From Hemileia vastatrix (Eukaryota; Basidiomycota; Pucciniomycetes; Pucciniales; Zaghouaniaceae): a DNA stretch of 64,000 bases. How positions within the stretch are numbered: the first letter of the stretch is position 1; each line of letters starts with the position of its first letter. The translations under genes were made by a program, and so were the position numbers. Below, in pieces: positions 10,756-22,206 of this stretch. The stretch covers positions 10,440,498-10,504,497 of the forward strand of contig JASXTE010000017.1 in assembly GCA_030280995.1 (NCBI GenBank), read 5' to 3'. Below the pieces are notes generated by a model that ran no database searches, was not told the origin of the DNA, and saw only the letters and a program-made list of their open reading frames with translations.

Positions 10756-12073
10756 AATTATAGTCTCTGGAAATAATTCCTTGTGAATTTCAAATTTTTT
10801 GTTATTCTTAAAATCATTACTCAAATAAACTAAAAATTTCTTCAAATATTGATTGAAAGAAGGAGTTACAAAATCTTATTTTGTAGTTATAAAAGTTTGA
10901 GTTATTTTTCATATTATCAAGTATAATGAACATTTGTAAATTTTAACTTGAAAACTAGTGATCATAGCAAAGTAATACTGGAAGAATCAGATAAAAAGGG
11001 TGGAATAAAGTCATAGCACAACAGGAAATGATACAAAATTGTTGATTTTTATCTCACAAAATTCAACATATTTTTAACATATTTTACCACCTTTAGATAA
11101 TGTTTAGTGGATTTTAACATTATTATAACAAGCAAACCTAACAATGTTTTGATTTTTTTAACAAAAATAAATATTGTTAGATCATTTTTTTAAAAAATAT
11201 GACTTATTTTTATGCTTTATCTACAATAGTTAGTAGTTTTTTTTGCAGAAATTACTTGTTTTGATATTCTATTTTTGAATTTTTTAAGAGACTTCATTGC
11301 ATTAAAGTTTTGTAATAATTTTTCATTAAAGCATCATATTTTAAATCTAGAGAATTGGTTTTGAAATAATATATATTTTCATGTTAATTGACTCATTATT
11401 TTTGGATTGATAAATTATGTTAAAATTGGGATTGCTTATTTCTAGTGAGTGTACATCATAGTTTGTTTTCAAATCAAAGATTAATAAATGGTGAAATTTG
11501 GTAAAATTCTAAATATCTTTTAAACCTTTTTGATTTAAATAATGTTTAATGTTATGTAATCATTCTATAAGTAGAACACAGTTAAAATCTGATAATGGTA
11601 CATTGCTTTCAATTTCTAATACTAAAATTCTATTCTACTTGAAACAATGTAAACTAAAGCTTGGTATCTCATAAGAAACTCACAAGTTTCAAAAATCATA
11701 TTTCCAACTTTTTAAACATGATACACATTAAAATATATTTTTAGAATAATTTCCTAATTAGTTTCAAATACTAGAAAATAATGACCTCAATTTATTTTAA
11801 TACTTAAACCATTCTGATGAGTGAATTTCACAATCCTCTAAGTAACATATGGTTACCATTTATACACATATGCATGAATTCTCCTTTTGTTTAATTTTAG
11901 CTGAATCTAAAAAGTAAAATCACATGTTGAATATCATCTATAGATAAACTTCTTATATTAGAAGCTAATATTTCATATGAGAAATTTGTTATTGAGTTTG
12001 GGAAACATTAATAAGTGTTGGGTATTATAATTGAGCCATTTATTCAAGTAAATAAAAAAGGATGACCTTCTAA

Positions 12074-12122
<49 letters not shown>

Positions 12123-14279
12123 AAAATTAATTATATAGTAGCATTTAACCATGTTTTTATACTAATGTCATATAAAAAAAGGGATTGAACTAAAACTTTC
12201 AGTAAAGAAAATAAAAATAAGATAAGTTAATATTCTTGTTTATATTCTCATATTTTTGAAATGGCTTACTTAAGGGAGAAAATTATTTGGTTTTAGAGTA
12301 CAAGAATTTCTAGATAAAAATCTTCACAATATAGTTTGACCCTCTCAAAAAGAAAATTCCTCAAATTTTACTATCACATTTTATATATTTGTTAAGTAAT
12401 AGAAAATGGAGTTGTGTCTTTGACAATGAAGCTTTAGAAAAGGAAATAAATGATTTAAATTTATAATATAATTTTTGAAACAATAAATCATGTATTCAAA
12501 AAAAATTATATATCTTACAATCAAGATAACAGTATTAATTAAGCAACTCTAACAACTTTGGAAAGAAAACAAGAAAAAAATAATTAGTAAAATGCATAAG
12601 TTATTTTTAGAATTTAAGGAAACTTAATAGCTCTACCTGTAAACTAGCCTTAAAGCAGGTGTGGATTTAACATGTGGAAATTCATACATAGTACCCTTCC
12701 ATCATTAGAGCAGAATAAAATTTATGTAGTTTTATTTTTTTAATTTATAATAGTATTTTTATTTTTGGCTTTTTCATTAGTATAACTATATATTTTTTAA
12801 CTTTTTTGTTTTTCATAACATAAGTTCAAAGCTACACATCACTACTTCAAGATGAAACTCCATATAATGTAATCAATGAATGATATATTATAATGAATTT
12901 TACTAGAGACTTTTCAAAAATGGTGATTAAGAATACTTATTATAATTTTTTAAATTTTTATTATTATTCTATCTCTTGAAAGGAGATGGCCATATCTCAA
13001 TTTAATTAGTTTTTCCTCAGAAAAATTTATTCTTGATCTAAATAAAATTGCATCACTATTAACTAGATGTTATTATAAAATTTTAACAATTTTTTTATCT
13101 GAACATAGTTGAAAGTATGTATAAATTAAAGTGTTTCCACATAGTCTTACTATTATCCCACCATTATTTTCACATTTAGATTTCATTATAACTGTAAAAT
13201 AAGTTTTTCAATAATTTTAATAATACCTTAATATTTAATAATTTAGTTACATAGTAGATTTTTTATCCTTTTTTTTATATGAGGCTTATTATATAAACAC
13301 CACTTTTAGATTTTATCCATTTTGATGTCTGATAATTTAAATTTTCATTTAACTACCCAAATTATATCAAAAAAAATTCAAAAGTATATTTTTTTAATGT
13401 ACTCTTTTTGATAAACTTATCATTTCTTATAGGTTATTCTTCAACTATTTATTGTAATTAATTACCCACTCATTTATGGTCTGTTATTGTTGTTCATTAC
13501 ATACAGACAAAATAAGGATACTCTCATATTATATTGGAGTTTTAAATTAAAAAGTAAATACTAGTGGGTGGTATTAAATATGAAGTTGTTATAACTAAGT
13601 TGAACATTAATTAATTATTAAATGGCATTTTATATTACAAATTTTATTGAATGTATATAAAAATAACACTCAAGAAATATATATAAGATATATATATAAC
13701 CATTGTATATCAAAAATGAAGTACTTATAAACATGGTCTTTTTAAATGATTTTCAAATTTACTTAAAGAGACATTAATATTACCAATTCAAATTTTATAT
13801 CAAATATAACAAAATTATTATTTCATTTTTAATTATTTTACAAAAAATTTGAGTTTCAAAGTAATTTAATTCAGTGTTTAATGAATGTTTTTGAAAAATA
13901 TTTTTAAAAATAGAAATAACCCCTCACAAAAAAAAATATAATTTTTTTTACTTACAATTTGCACCATATTTCTACCCTTAAAATATTTGTATTCTTCTAA
14001 CAAAAATATTTTTTAAATAAATTTAAAATTTTTTTCATTATTCAATTACAAAATGTCAAATTTATAATTTATTTTACCTTACTAAAAAATTTAGTTGAAA
14101 ATTTAATTTTGTATTTCCAAAAAATAAACTTAAATGTCAAAAATTAAAAAAACAAAATTATAAATATAATTATGAGAAAGAGGTAGATTAAATTTATAAT
14201 ATTCATATAAAAAAAATTCATATATTTTATGGTGTTTGAATTTTAAATTTAATGTATTAAAAAATAATTATTAAATAAC
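10756..14279. other. AT-rich gene desert within the giant element
   Basis: No protein-like ORF, splice-linked exon or recognisable repeat was seen. A perfect TA dinucleotide run lies at about 12080-12119. Sequence before the Harbinger (up to 5252) and after it would have been contiguous before that insertion. Confidence 0.6.
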
Positions 14280-14989
14280 CAAGCCAAATGAAATTGGCTT
14301 GAATTTTTGGTATCACTAGCACTTATTTTTTTTCTTATACTCACATTTTAATTTTTAATTTTAATTTTTTTTTCTACATTTCTCATTTTTTTTTATAATT
14401 TTTAATGTTTTTAAGACCGAAGTTGCTTTCAAACAACTTCGGTCTAACATTTCTCTCACTTTCCCACCAGATTGCACCTGGTAGGGAAAGTCGCTTCCAT
14501 TTTAGAGACCAAAGTCCCTTGCAGGGACTTTGGTTTCTATGTGTGCATTGCACAGCCAGAAAAAAACTGGCTGTGCAATGCACTGCATGCAGCACATGCA
14601 ACACGCATCGCTGGTGCAAGTAATGCGCATTGCATGCAGCAGCAATGCAGGCTGCATGAAACGCGCGTTTATGCTGCATGCAGCTGACTTGATATCAGCT
14701 GCATGAGATATGGTAGCGATTGTGCAACGCGCGTTACTTGCAGCAGCAACGCCCGTTGCACACTGCTTTGGCCACCTCCCAGCCTAGTAAATTAGCTGGG
14801 AGGGTGGCAAACATTACAGCAAGCAATCGAAGTTGCTTTTAGCAACTTCGATTGCTTGAAAGAGACACTTCCAGCCAGGGAAAACCTGGCTGGAAGTACT
14901 GAATTGCAATGTAAGGGACCCAAGCCAATTTCAAAGGCTTGGGTCATAAATTAAGGTTTCTAAAAAGCAGCCAGTATAAATCTGGCTGC
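14280..14989. repeat. Array of about eleven consecutive, mutually different hairpins
   Basis: Successive inverted repeats follow one another with little spacing, in a locally GC-rich island. Stems: 14280-14301 (8 bp), 14414-14445 (12 bp, AGACCGAAGTTG), 14459-14490 (one bulge), 14508-14534 (11 bp), 14543-14583 (17 bp, GTGCATTGCACAGCCAG), 14677-14705 (11 bp, CATGCAGCTGA), 14718-14761 (8 bp, weaker), 14771-14808 (13 bp, one bulge), 14820-14858 (18 bp with 3-nt loop), 14867-14897 (13 bp, ACTTCCAGCCAGG), 14917-14945 (10 bp) and 14967-14989 (8 bp). CAGCCAG/CTGGCTG recurs in three stems. ORFs here on both strands are products of the repeats. Function unknown. Confidence 0.9.
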
Positions 14990-16143
14990 AATAAAAAGTA
15001 AATTTTTTAAATAAAATACATAAAAAAATAAAAATGTGTTCAAATAAAATATACAACACTCTTCAGCCAGTAAGAAACAGCCTTCCATTGTTACACATAG
15101 AAACAAAATCAAATGTTTCTTTCATCAACATTGGCCATGTTTCAATATTTTGAACCAAGTAAGATCAGGAAAAAGGTCACGGCAAAAAAATTGCATAATT
15201 AAAAGTCTCCCAATTTAATATGGTGCGGAGGTTCATATTTTAGAAATAGGTGGTGCACATTATAGTTCCCTTTAAAAAAATTCAAAAATGAATTAATTTT
15301 GGCACAATGTAAATTTAAATGTGATGAGTGTATGTTTTTTAGCTACGTGAAACATGGTAGCTAGAATTATGTGGCGTCAATTTTTTTTAGATGTGAAATT
15401 CAGTGTTCCACAAATGTGCATCTGTACAACATGCAGCCAAGTAAATTCTAGCTGGAATTAGTATATGCATAGGAAAAAATGATCATGCTGTGTACAGTGC
15501 CTTGGCAACATCATTCTTGGAATTTAGATGAAGTTTATCATATGACTTGGAGAGCTGCATTTTTTTGAAAATGTGATCAGTGAAAATTCATGATATATAC
15601 ATCTGTTTGCCACCCAATTTATTTTTCCTTTCTCTTTCTCACTTACCTTTTTCAAAAATTATCAATCATATTTTTGCTTTATCATTTTGAATTATTGGTA
15701 CTATTTTCATGACCTTATCTGATTAACGGTAAGCAAATTTTTCTTGCTATTGCATTTCATATCATTTTGGTTTGTTACACTTTTTTACACTTTTGACAAG
15801 TTAATCTAATGATTCTAATTCTGAATTTATTTTTATGGTATCTTTTACTGTACCCTTTCGATTCATTATAAAATAATTCTTTTTCAGTTAAATTAAAGTT
15901 TTTTTATTTGTTTTTCAATTTACTTTTCTTTATTCCTTATCAAAAATGTTCAATTTATTTATCTAACCATTTATTTTTTAAAACAGTGATTATAAAATAA
16001 ACTTTATAATTAATTTTGATCAATCAGCTACAAATGGAAGAAGATTTAATAGACGTATAAGTTCATGTTTTGCTTATCATTTTTCTATATTTCTTTAATA
16101 CTTTCTCAACCATTATATTATTAATATGAAAAGTAAAACATCA
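14990..16143. other. Non-coding spacer after the hairpin array
   Basis: No gene was seen. It contains weak echoes of the hairpin array: a 7-bp stem TAGCTAC..GTAGCTA at about 15340-15363 and isolated CAGCCA words near 15063 and 15434. Otherwise it is plain AT-rich DNA leading to the repeats upstream of the Tet-like gene. Confidence 0.5.
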
Positions 16144-16489
16144 TCTCGTACTTGCTGAAAGCATACAGGATAATGTTTTGCTTTTCATAATAATAATTAG
16201 ATTGTTTGTAATTTACCTTTAATTTATTGATTTTTAAGTTGTTTCAAAGTCTCGTACTTGCTGAAAGCATACAGGACAATGCTACAATTTAAAAATTAAT
16301 AATTTATTGAAGTATAACTTTCTAAGTCAATATATTGATCAGAGCAAGATTTTTCATTTTATATATGTGGATATCATAATTCCGTAAATTTTTTAATATT
16401 ACTAGTGTATTGGAGTTATACTTTCATTATATTATTAATATTAAGTGTAGAGCCAAATCTCGTACTTGCTGAATGCATACAGGATAAAG
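16144..16489 (+). repeat. Three dispersed copies of a 32-bp motif upstream of the Tet-like gene
   Basis: TCTCGTACTTGCTGAAAGCA followed by TACAGGATAATG occurs at 16144-16175, 16250-16281 and 16458-16489, with one to three differences between copies. Start-to-start distances are 106 and 208 bp, roughly one and two units of ~104. The intervening DNA is AT-rich and poorly conserved, so the short words themselves seem to be under constraint. They lie 320-670 bp before the first ATG of the dioxygenase gene and could be regulatory sites (inference). Confidence 0.8.
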
Positions 16490-16811
16490 CTATACTCTTT
16501 ATATGTATAATTTAATAAAGTATACCTTTGAAACGCTTTCTTAATATTTGAAATAAAGAAAAAGTATATAAATTTACTAATATGTAGATATGCTAACTTT
16601 TGTATTTCTAATATTGAAGATATGATAAAGTTAAAGGTATCATTGAATGATAATTGAAATTATGTTACTATTTTCTAATTTTTGATTTTTTTCTATTTTA
16701 AATCAAAATTGAATTCTCTTAGGATTGAACCATCAATGAGTAACGATTTGAAAAAAAAAACGGCCAGGGAAGAACTCTAACAATAGGTGGGCGAAAGACA
16801 TTGCTACTGGA

Positions 16812-17944
16812 ATGAAACTTGTAAACACTCTTGGAATGGATACAAACGGGAAGAAGCCACATTTCTATGCACGATCTTATGCAAATAATATGACAGATTG
16901 CAATAATTATTACAATTTTTTTCCTGGATGTAGTATTTATAAACCAAAAGGTGTCTTAATACCTAATGTTCTTGTGCAGACTTTTGAAATTCATGAGCTT
17001 AAAGAGCTAGATATGTTAGAAGCTACGGTGCAATGCATTAAGGATCTTTCTTACTGCAAACATGAAATTAAAAATAATGGTTATCATCAAAGAGCTGGTG
17101 GTTTTGGAAAAATGTTTGGTGGTGGCTTTATTTTAGATAGAAAGAAATCTTTACATATTCGTAAGTATCACTTTTTTTAATTTAAATACTGAATTTTTGA
17201 ATGCTTTTCCTTGCAGATGAATACACTGATGATATTGTAAAAACGGATGAATATAAAAAACAAATGAAGAGGATTGCAATGTACTTTGAATATTTTTTTA
17301 AAAAAATATCATATGTAAAGTACAATGAGGCAACTAATCTTTGCGCAAAACTTGGTATTCCTGGATTTTCAAAAGTTTCTAGTGAAGAAGAGGGTGTACC
17401 GTTTGCTAGTAATTTAACTTGGACATCTGGAGGGAATGGTAATGGGTTCTCTAATGAGGTTCATCTCGATAAGGATGCAAGTGAGTATACTTTAGGAATA
17501 TTTTTTCCTAAAGATACAGAAAAAAACACCATTCATATGAAGTATGATAAGACCCAACCACGACAAATAGGTGGAGAACTTATGTTTCCCAAAATTCGAA
17601 GTAAAATCAACTTTGAAGCAACTAATGGAATAACAGTGACATTATGGCCTGCCAATCAACTAAGGCATTTTACCTCAAGATGTCATGAAATTCCTGGCTT
17701 CACTAGGATAGGTTCTTCTATTCAAATCAGCACTAGACTTTTTCATGCTATAGAAAAGCTTAATGTTTTTGATATTGATATTTTAGAATACTTAGAAATT
17801 AAAAAAGAAAAATTTAGGTTAGAATATTTGATTAGTGCTTTGAGAGTTTTTTTGAAAAGAGATGACTTAATAGAGGAAGAAATAGAATCAGCAAAGTATT
17901 ATTTATCTAATGTTAAGACAAATCTAAAAAATCTAGATATATAA
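16812..17944 (+). CDS. Tet/JBP-like 2OG-Fe(II) dioxygenase
   Basis: Two exons, 16812-17160 and 17217-17944, flank a 56-bp intron (GTAAGT..TTGCAG); the spliced frame gives 358 residues. The C-terminal half carries the double-stranded beta-helix signature: HxD in SNEVHLDKDASEYTLGIFF, GGELMFPKIRSKINFEAT, a distal histidine in ANQLRHFTSR and the 2-oxoglutarate-binding arginine in GFTRIGSSIQIS. All expected catalytic residues are present. Known relatives oxidise 5-methylcytosine or thymine; rust fungi have many such genes. An open frame continues upstream of 16812 to a poly-A run at 16751-16760; an ATG at 16736 would join it if that run were one A shorter, so the true N-terminus is uncertain. It is the only cargo gene on the plus strand in the left half. 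Substrate is not deducible. Confidence 0.82.
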
Positions 17945-18742
17945 ATATTAAAAATTTATATTATATATACACAACTTAATGCAAATTTAAACATGATAAA
18001 TACTGGGAGTAGCTGTAACATTTTCAGTTTTGATAATTATAGTATTATCTATTTTTTTTATTTGTGAAATAAAATAATTTTTTTTCATAATACTATAAGA
18101 AAATTTGATTTACTTTTGAGGAAATATATAAGTTGTGAAATCTTTAAATGTCATTTTTATTAAATTGGTAGCAAAGGTTCTAAAATACAAAAACTATAAT
18201 TAAGAATTTGAAATATATTAGCCATAAAAATGTGCTTTTAATGCTACCAAATTAACTGTATAGTATTTTAGGTCAAACAAGCTTATTAATAAAAAAGTTA
18301 ATAATAAAGAGTTGATGAAAGAATTTTGAATCAAAAATAGATTAAATTGTATTTTTTTAAGAATACACACATTTAATTATTTAAGTTTTTCTACTTCTGA
18401 TTAAAAATGTTACAATCAATGAAAAAATTTGTAATAATTAATAGATTATTTAATATTAAAGGTAAAGTAACAAAACTAGAGCAGTTATCATATTTTTATA
18501 TAAACAATAAAATATTTAAGAATTTAATACAAGTATTTGAAATCATATAAGTAGATTTTAAAATCTTTGTTATTGCTGGACTTACAATAATTTTTTTTAA
18601 TAATTAATTTAGAAAATCATGTCAAAGGTTACTTAATAAATTTCAAAGATGGTCACATTTTTGACGTATTTGAAGGAAAATAACTTGAATTATACAAGAT
18701 ATATCATATAGACAGAACTTTATCTATTTACATGTTGGAATA
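17945..18742. other. Intergenic AT-rich DNA between convergent genes
   Basis: Nothing coding was recognised. The dioxygenase gene (plus) and the five-exon unknown gene (minus) both end into this interval, so it holds their 3' ends. Confidence 0.6.
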
Positions 18743-21173
18743 TTAATTTATTGAAAGGCTATGTTTAGCAAAAAAAGGTGATACTGGCTGAATGGAGCTC
18801 CAGTGATTAAGAAAATCTGCAGAAATAGCCCTAGCAATTCCCGGAGGACTTGGGGTATCAAATTTTAAAGGAAATGGATCACACTTGCCTATAAAAGGTT
18901 TTATTAATGTTAAAATATAGTTATTTAAATTTTTCCAAATTATTTCTTCCATCAAATGATTTTTTTTTTCATGTAAATTAAGAAACTTAACTTCTGATAT
19001 TACCTCCAAGCAATCAGCTTCTGAAGCCAATCTATGATCTTGAGAGCTCAGAAATAAACCACGGACACCATCGATTATATAGAATGTGAAAGATTGATAT
19101 CGGTGGTGGGAGTATTCAGAATTTATTTTGTTTAGTGCAGCCTTTTGTTTCTCTCTCATTATAGTCAGTTCAGTATTTTCGTTTTTCTCACTTGATTGTT
19201 GAGCTTCACTAGTCTTGCCACTTGATATTGTTGCAGCACAATATTTTGATTTAAGAATGATAATTGACATAATTATATCAATGATAATATTGCTGATTTG
19301 AAGAAGAGTTGACATTGATATATCACGGGTTTGAAGTGCAGTGGGACCAACTTCTAAGCCATCAGAAATCGGACTCTTCAGATTTGAAAGGTGAGCTAGA
19401 AGCTGAAGACCACGTTCAATTGGAAAATCTGAGTTAATGTTTTGATGTGATGGAAGCTGGCTGAATTCATGTGCGGTCAGATAAAGTGAAGATGATATAA
19501 GAGATACCCATGAAGAACGGCAGTGGTCACTTGGGATCATTAATCTCATGAGCATTCGGATAAGATTGGATTCAGGGTGATCCGTTTTCTTTGTTGAGGA
19601 AAGAATTTCAGTATTTAAACCATCAGGATCACATAAATCTTCCATTTTTTTGAAATCAATATTATCGAGTACCCATAGCTGTGAGCTATCAATCTCTAAA
19701 AAAATATTTGCTACAAAAGGAAAAAAAAATAAGTAAAAGAACAAAAGTCAAGACTAAAAATTATGGTAACTTACATAACTCAGTAAGTTTTGAAAGCCAA
19801 TCTTCTCCACAAGATTTTTCCCAATGAAAATTAAACATTGGAATATTTGACATGGGTTCTTGGGAAGAAGTAGAAGAGCGTAATTCGAGGAGAGTAAAAA
19901 TTTCCAACCACGACCTGAGGACCTTTGCCATGCTGATTCTACCTTTATAAAAATTATGAATTTTACAGAATTCCTCCTGCAAATCAGATTCTTTTAGAAC
20001 TGAGGGTGAATAAGTTAGAGGTTTTTTTGATATCTTGATTGGAGTTGATTTAATTGGTAGAGAAGCTTTTAAAGTGGTCAAAGTAGGTAATTTAGGAGGT
20101 GATGGGTATTGCTTCTTAGAAATGAAGGAATTCGCTGATAAGCTGTTTGAATCATCATCTTTATCAAACATATCAACATGTCTTGAAGAAGATTTTAAAC
20201 TTTTCTTTTTTTGATGAACAAGCATAGCTTCATATTCTGACAGTTGATCATCGCTATTTTCATCGCTCTTTTCATCATCTTCATCAGGGAGAGGGCGTTT
20301 ATGGATGGAACAATCTACAGCAGGTGAGTTTCTGGTACAAAATAACAAAAGAAAGATAAAAAGTACAATATGTAAGCAATAAAAGAGATATGTGATAGAA
20401 TTTTAAAGATAAAAGAATAACAATAAAAAAAAAAGGAAACAAGAATATACTCATTATCAAAACCTTTGCTTTTTTTTTGAGATTTATTATTTGATACATC
20501 AGAAAATTCATTAGCAGAAGCCGGTTTAATACGTCGAACAAAAGAGGAGCCTTGGGATAATCTCTTTTTCTTGGAGCGGATAACAGGTGTTTCAAGATTT
20601 TCCTTAGAAGTTGAAGCATGAGTTAAATCTGATGGTTCATCTGTCTCATCATCATCCCTAATGACAATGATTTCATCAGGAGGAATCATACCCTCCTCAT
20701 AAGCTACAAATATATATGAAGAAAAAAAAATATTAATAATCTTATCTACTAATTTAAAAGGAGACAAAAAAGGTGATGAACATACATTTTTCAAGGCTTT
20801 TCACATACTGGAGTAAGTCATTACAAGGGTTAGATAAATATGAAGGAGAAGGATTATTTTTAAGGATCTTGACAAGCTCTTCTGTTTTATCTCTAGCCAA
20901 TTCAAGTAAGTTGTGATACTGAACTCTCGTTATTTCCTGCCTCTCATTGCTAAGTACAGGAGGGTTAGGTGCCATGCCATGTGGCAGACATGGTGCAAGC
21001 TCAAAAGCTTCAAAGCGAGTATCAATCAGAGAGTGGGATGAAACACATTCGGGTGCTGGAAAATCAAATTTTTGAAAAAAAAAGATATAGAACATAAGTG
21101 AAATATATAACTTAAGAGAGAGGAACATGATATACATACAAAGTGGAGGTGTAGGATTTTGTATACTAGACAT
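18743..21173 (-). CDS. Unknown intact five-exon protein, 693 residues
   Basis: Exons 21173-21140, 21055-20786, 20703-20451, 20331-19775 and 19710-18743 join in a continuous frame of 2082 nt with standard GT-AG introns (GTATGT, GTATGT, GTATAT, GTAAGT donors). I do not recognise the family. The first half is acidic and serine/lysine-rich with likely disordered and nuclear-signal-like stretches (RSKKKRLSQG, KKKSLKSSSR). The second half looks folded and helical (NLIRMLMRLMIPSDHCRSSW, ISNIIIDIIMSIIILKSKYC, YQSFTFYIIDGVRGLFLSSQ) and ends near FAKHSLSIN. Five exons without a stop imply selection until recently. It lies between the Tet-like gene and the palindrome lattice; a DNA- or chromatin-related role would be a guess from position only. 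Confidence 0.75.
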
Positions 21174-22206
21174 ATTGATTAATGAATATTAAAAAAAAGT
21201 ATTTGATATCAAAAAATTATGATGTAATATGATGAATAATTATAAGAAACTCTATTCTAGAAAATTGAAGTTGATAATTTAATAGGATAAAAATTGAATA
21301 AGATTAAAATTAAAGTGAGGATGAAAGAAACAGAAAACATAAAGAGGGGGATTTTATATTATTTGAGCTTTTTTTAACATGTATTATTCATAGTGGGGTA
21401 AACTGAGTAACATGCTAAATCACAATCTGTTTATATTGAAGCAAAATTTGATGTAGCTAACAGAAAATACTAGTGATTCTTTGGGGACTTTTAGTGTGAA
21501 AAACAAATAATAACAAATGTATATCCCATATGCAAATTGCCACGGGTAAATACAAAATTTTTTAAATTAGAATTTACTCCTAAACAATGGAGATACACTT
21601 AATTAGTATATTATATGAAAAAAAAGGATAATCCTTTATGAATATTTGTTAAATTTACTTTCAGATGACAATGCGAGATTCACATATATACTGATATGCC
21701 TCATCAAACAAGAAATGAATTATAAATATAAAATTGGTAACATTAGAATTTAAGATAAGAATTTGTTTTTTAAGTGACAGGAGGAGTGTCAGGCTAGGGT
21801 GTGGGCACCGTGACCAAACCTTTGATAAACTTGGATACAACTAAGGGAAAAAAAAATTGAATAGTTTTATTTTGCAATATATCTTAGTCTGAACAAGATA
21901 TTGCATTGTTGTCCCTAACTATACCAATATTGTTACTTTTCAAAAGTTATAGGACTACTAAGTTGATAAAATATTATTATGAATCACCCAATGAAATACC
22001 TTAAGCAACATTCAAAATTATTAAAATATTAATATTCAATTTGAGATTTGGATTAGCTAATTTTTCACAACTTACCACAGTTTTGATTAATATAATAAAA
22101 CTTGAAAAAAATTGTTGAGATAACCTAGAAATGGGTGCAAGAAAATGATGAAACATATGACTTGAAACTTAACTCATACACTATTGATAAACTTCATGGA
22201 TCCTGA
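21174..22206. other. 5' flank of the unknown gene
   Basis: AT-rich with no ORF. It precedes the start of the five-exon gene on the minus strand, so it is its likely promoter region, and it merges into the palindrome lattice. Confidence 0.5.

Noticed and set aside
14383..14687. Three overlapping ORFs with Cys/His-rich peptides
   Set aside because: They arise on both strands from the hairpin array and mirror each other; no start context, homologue or codon pattern.
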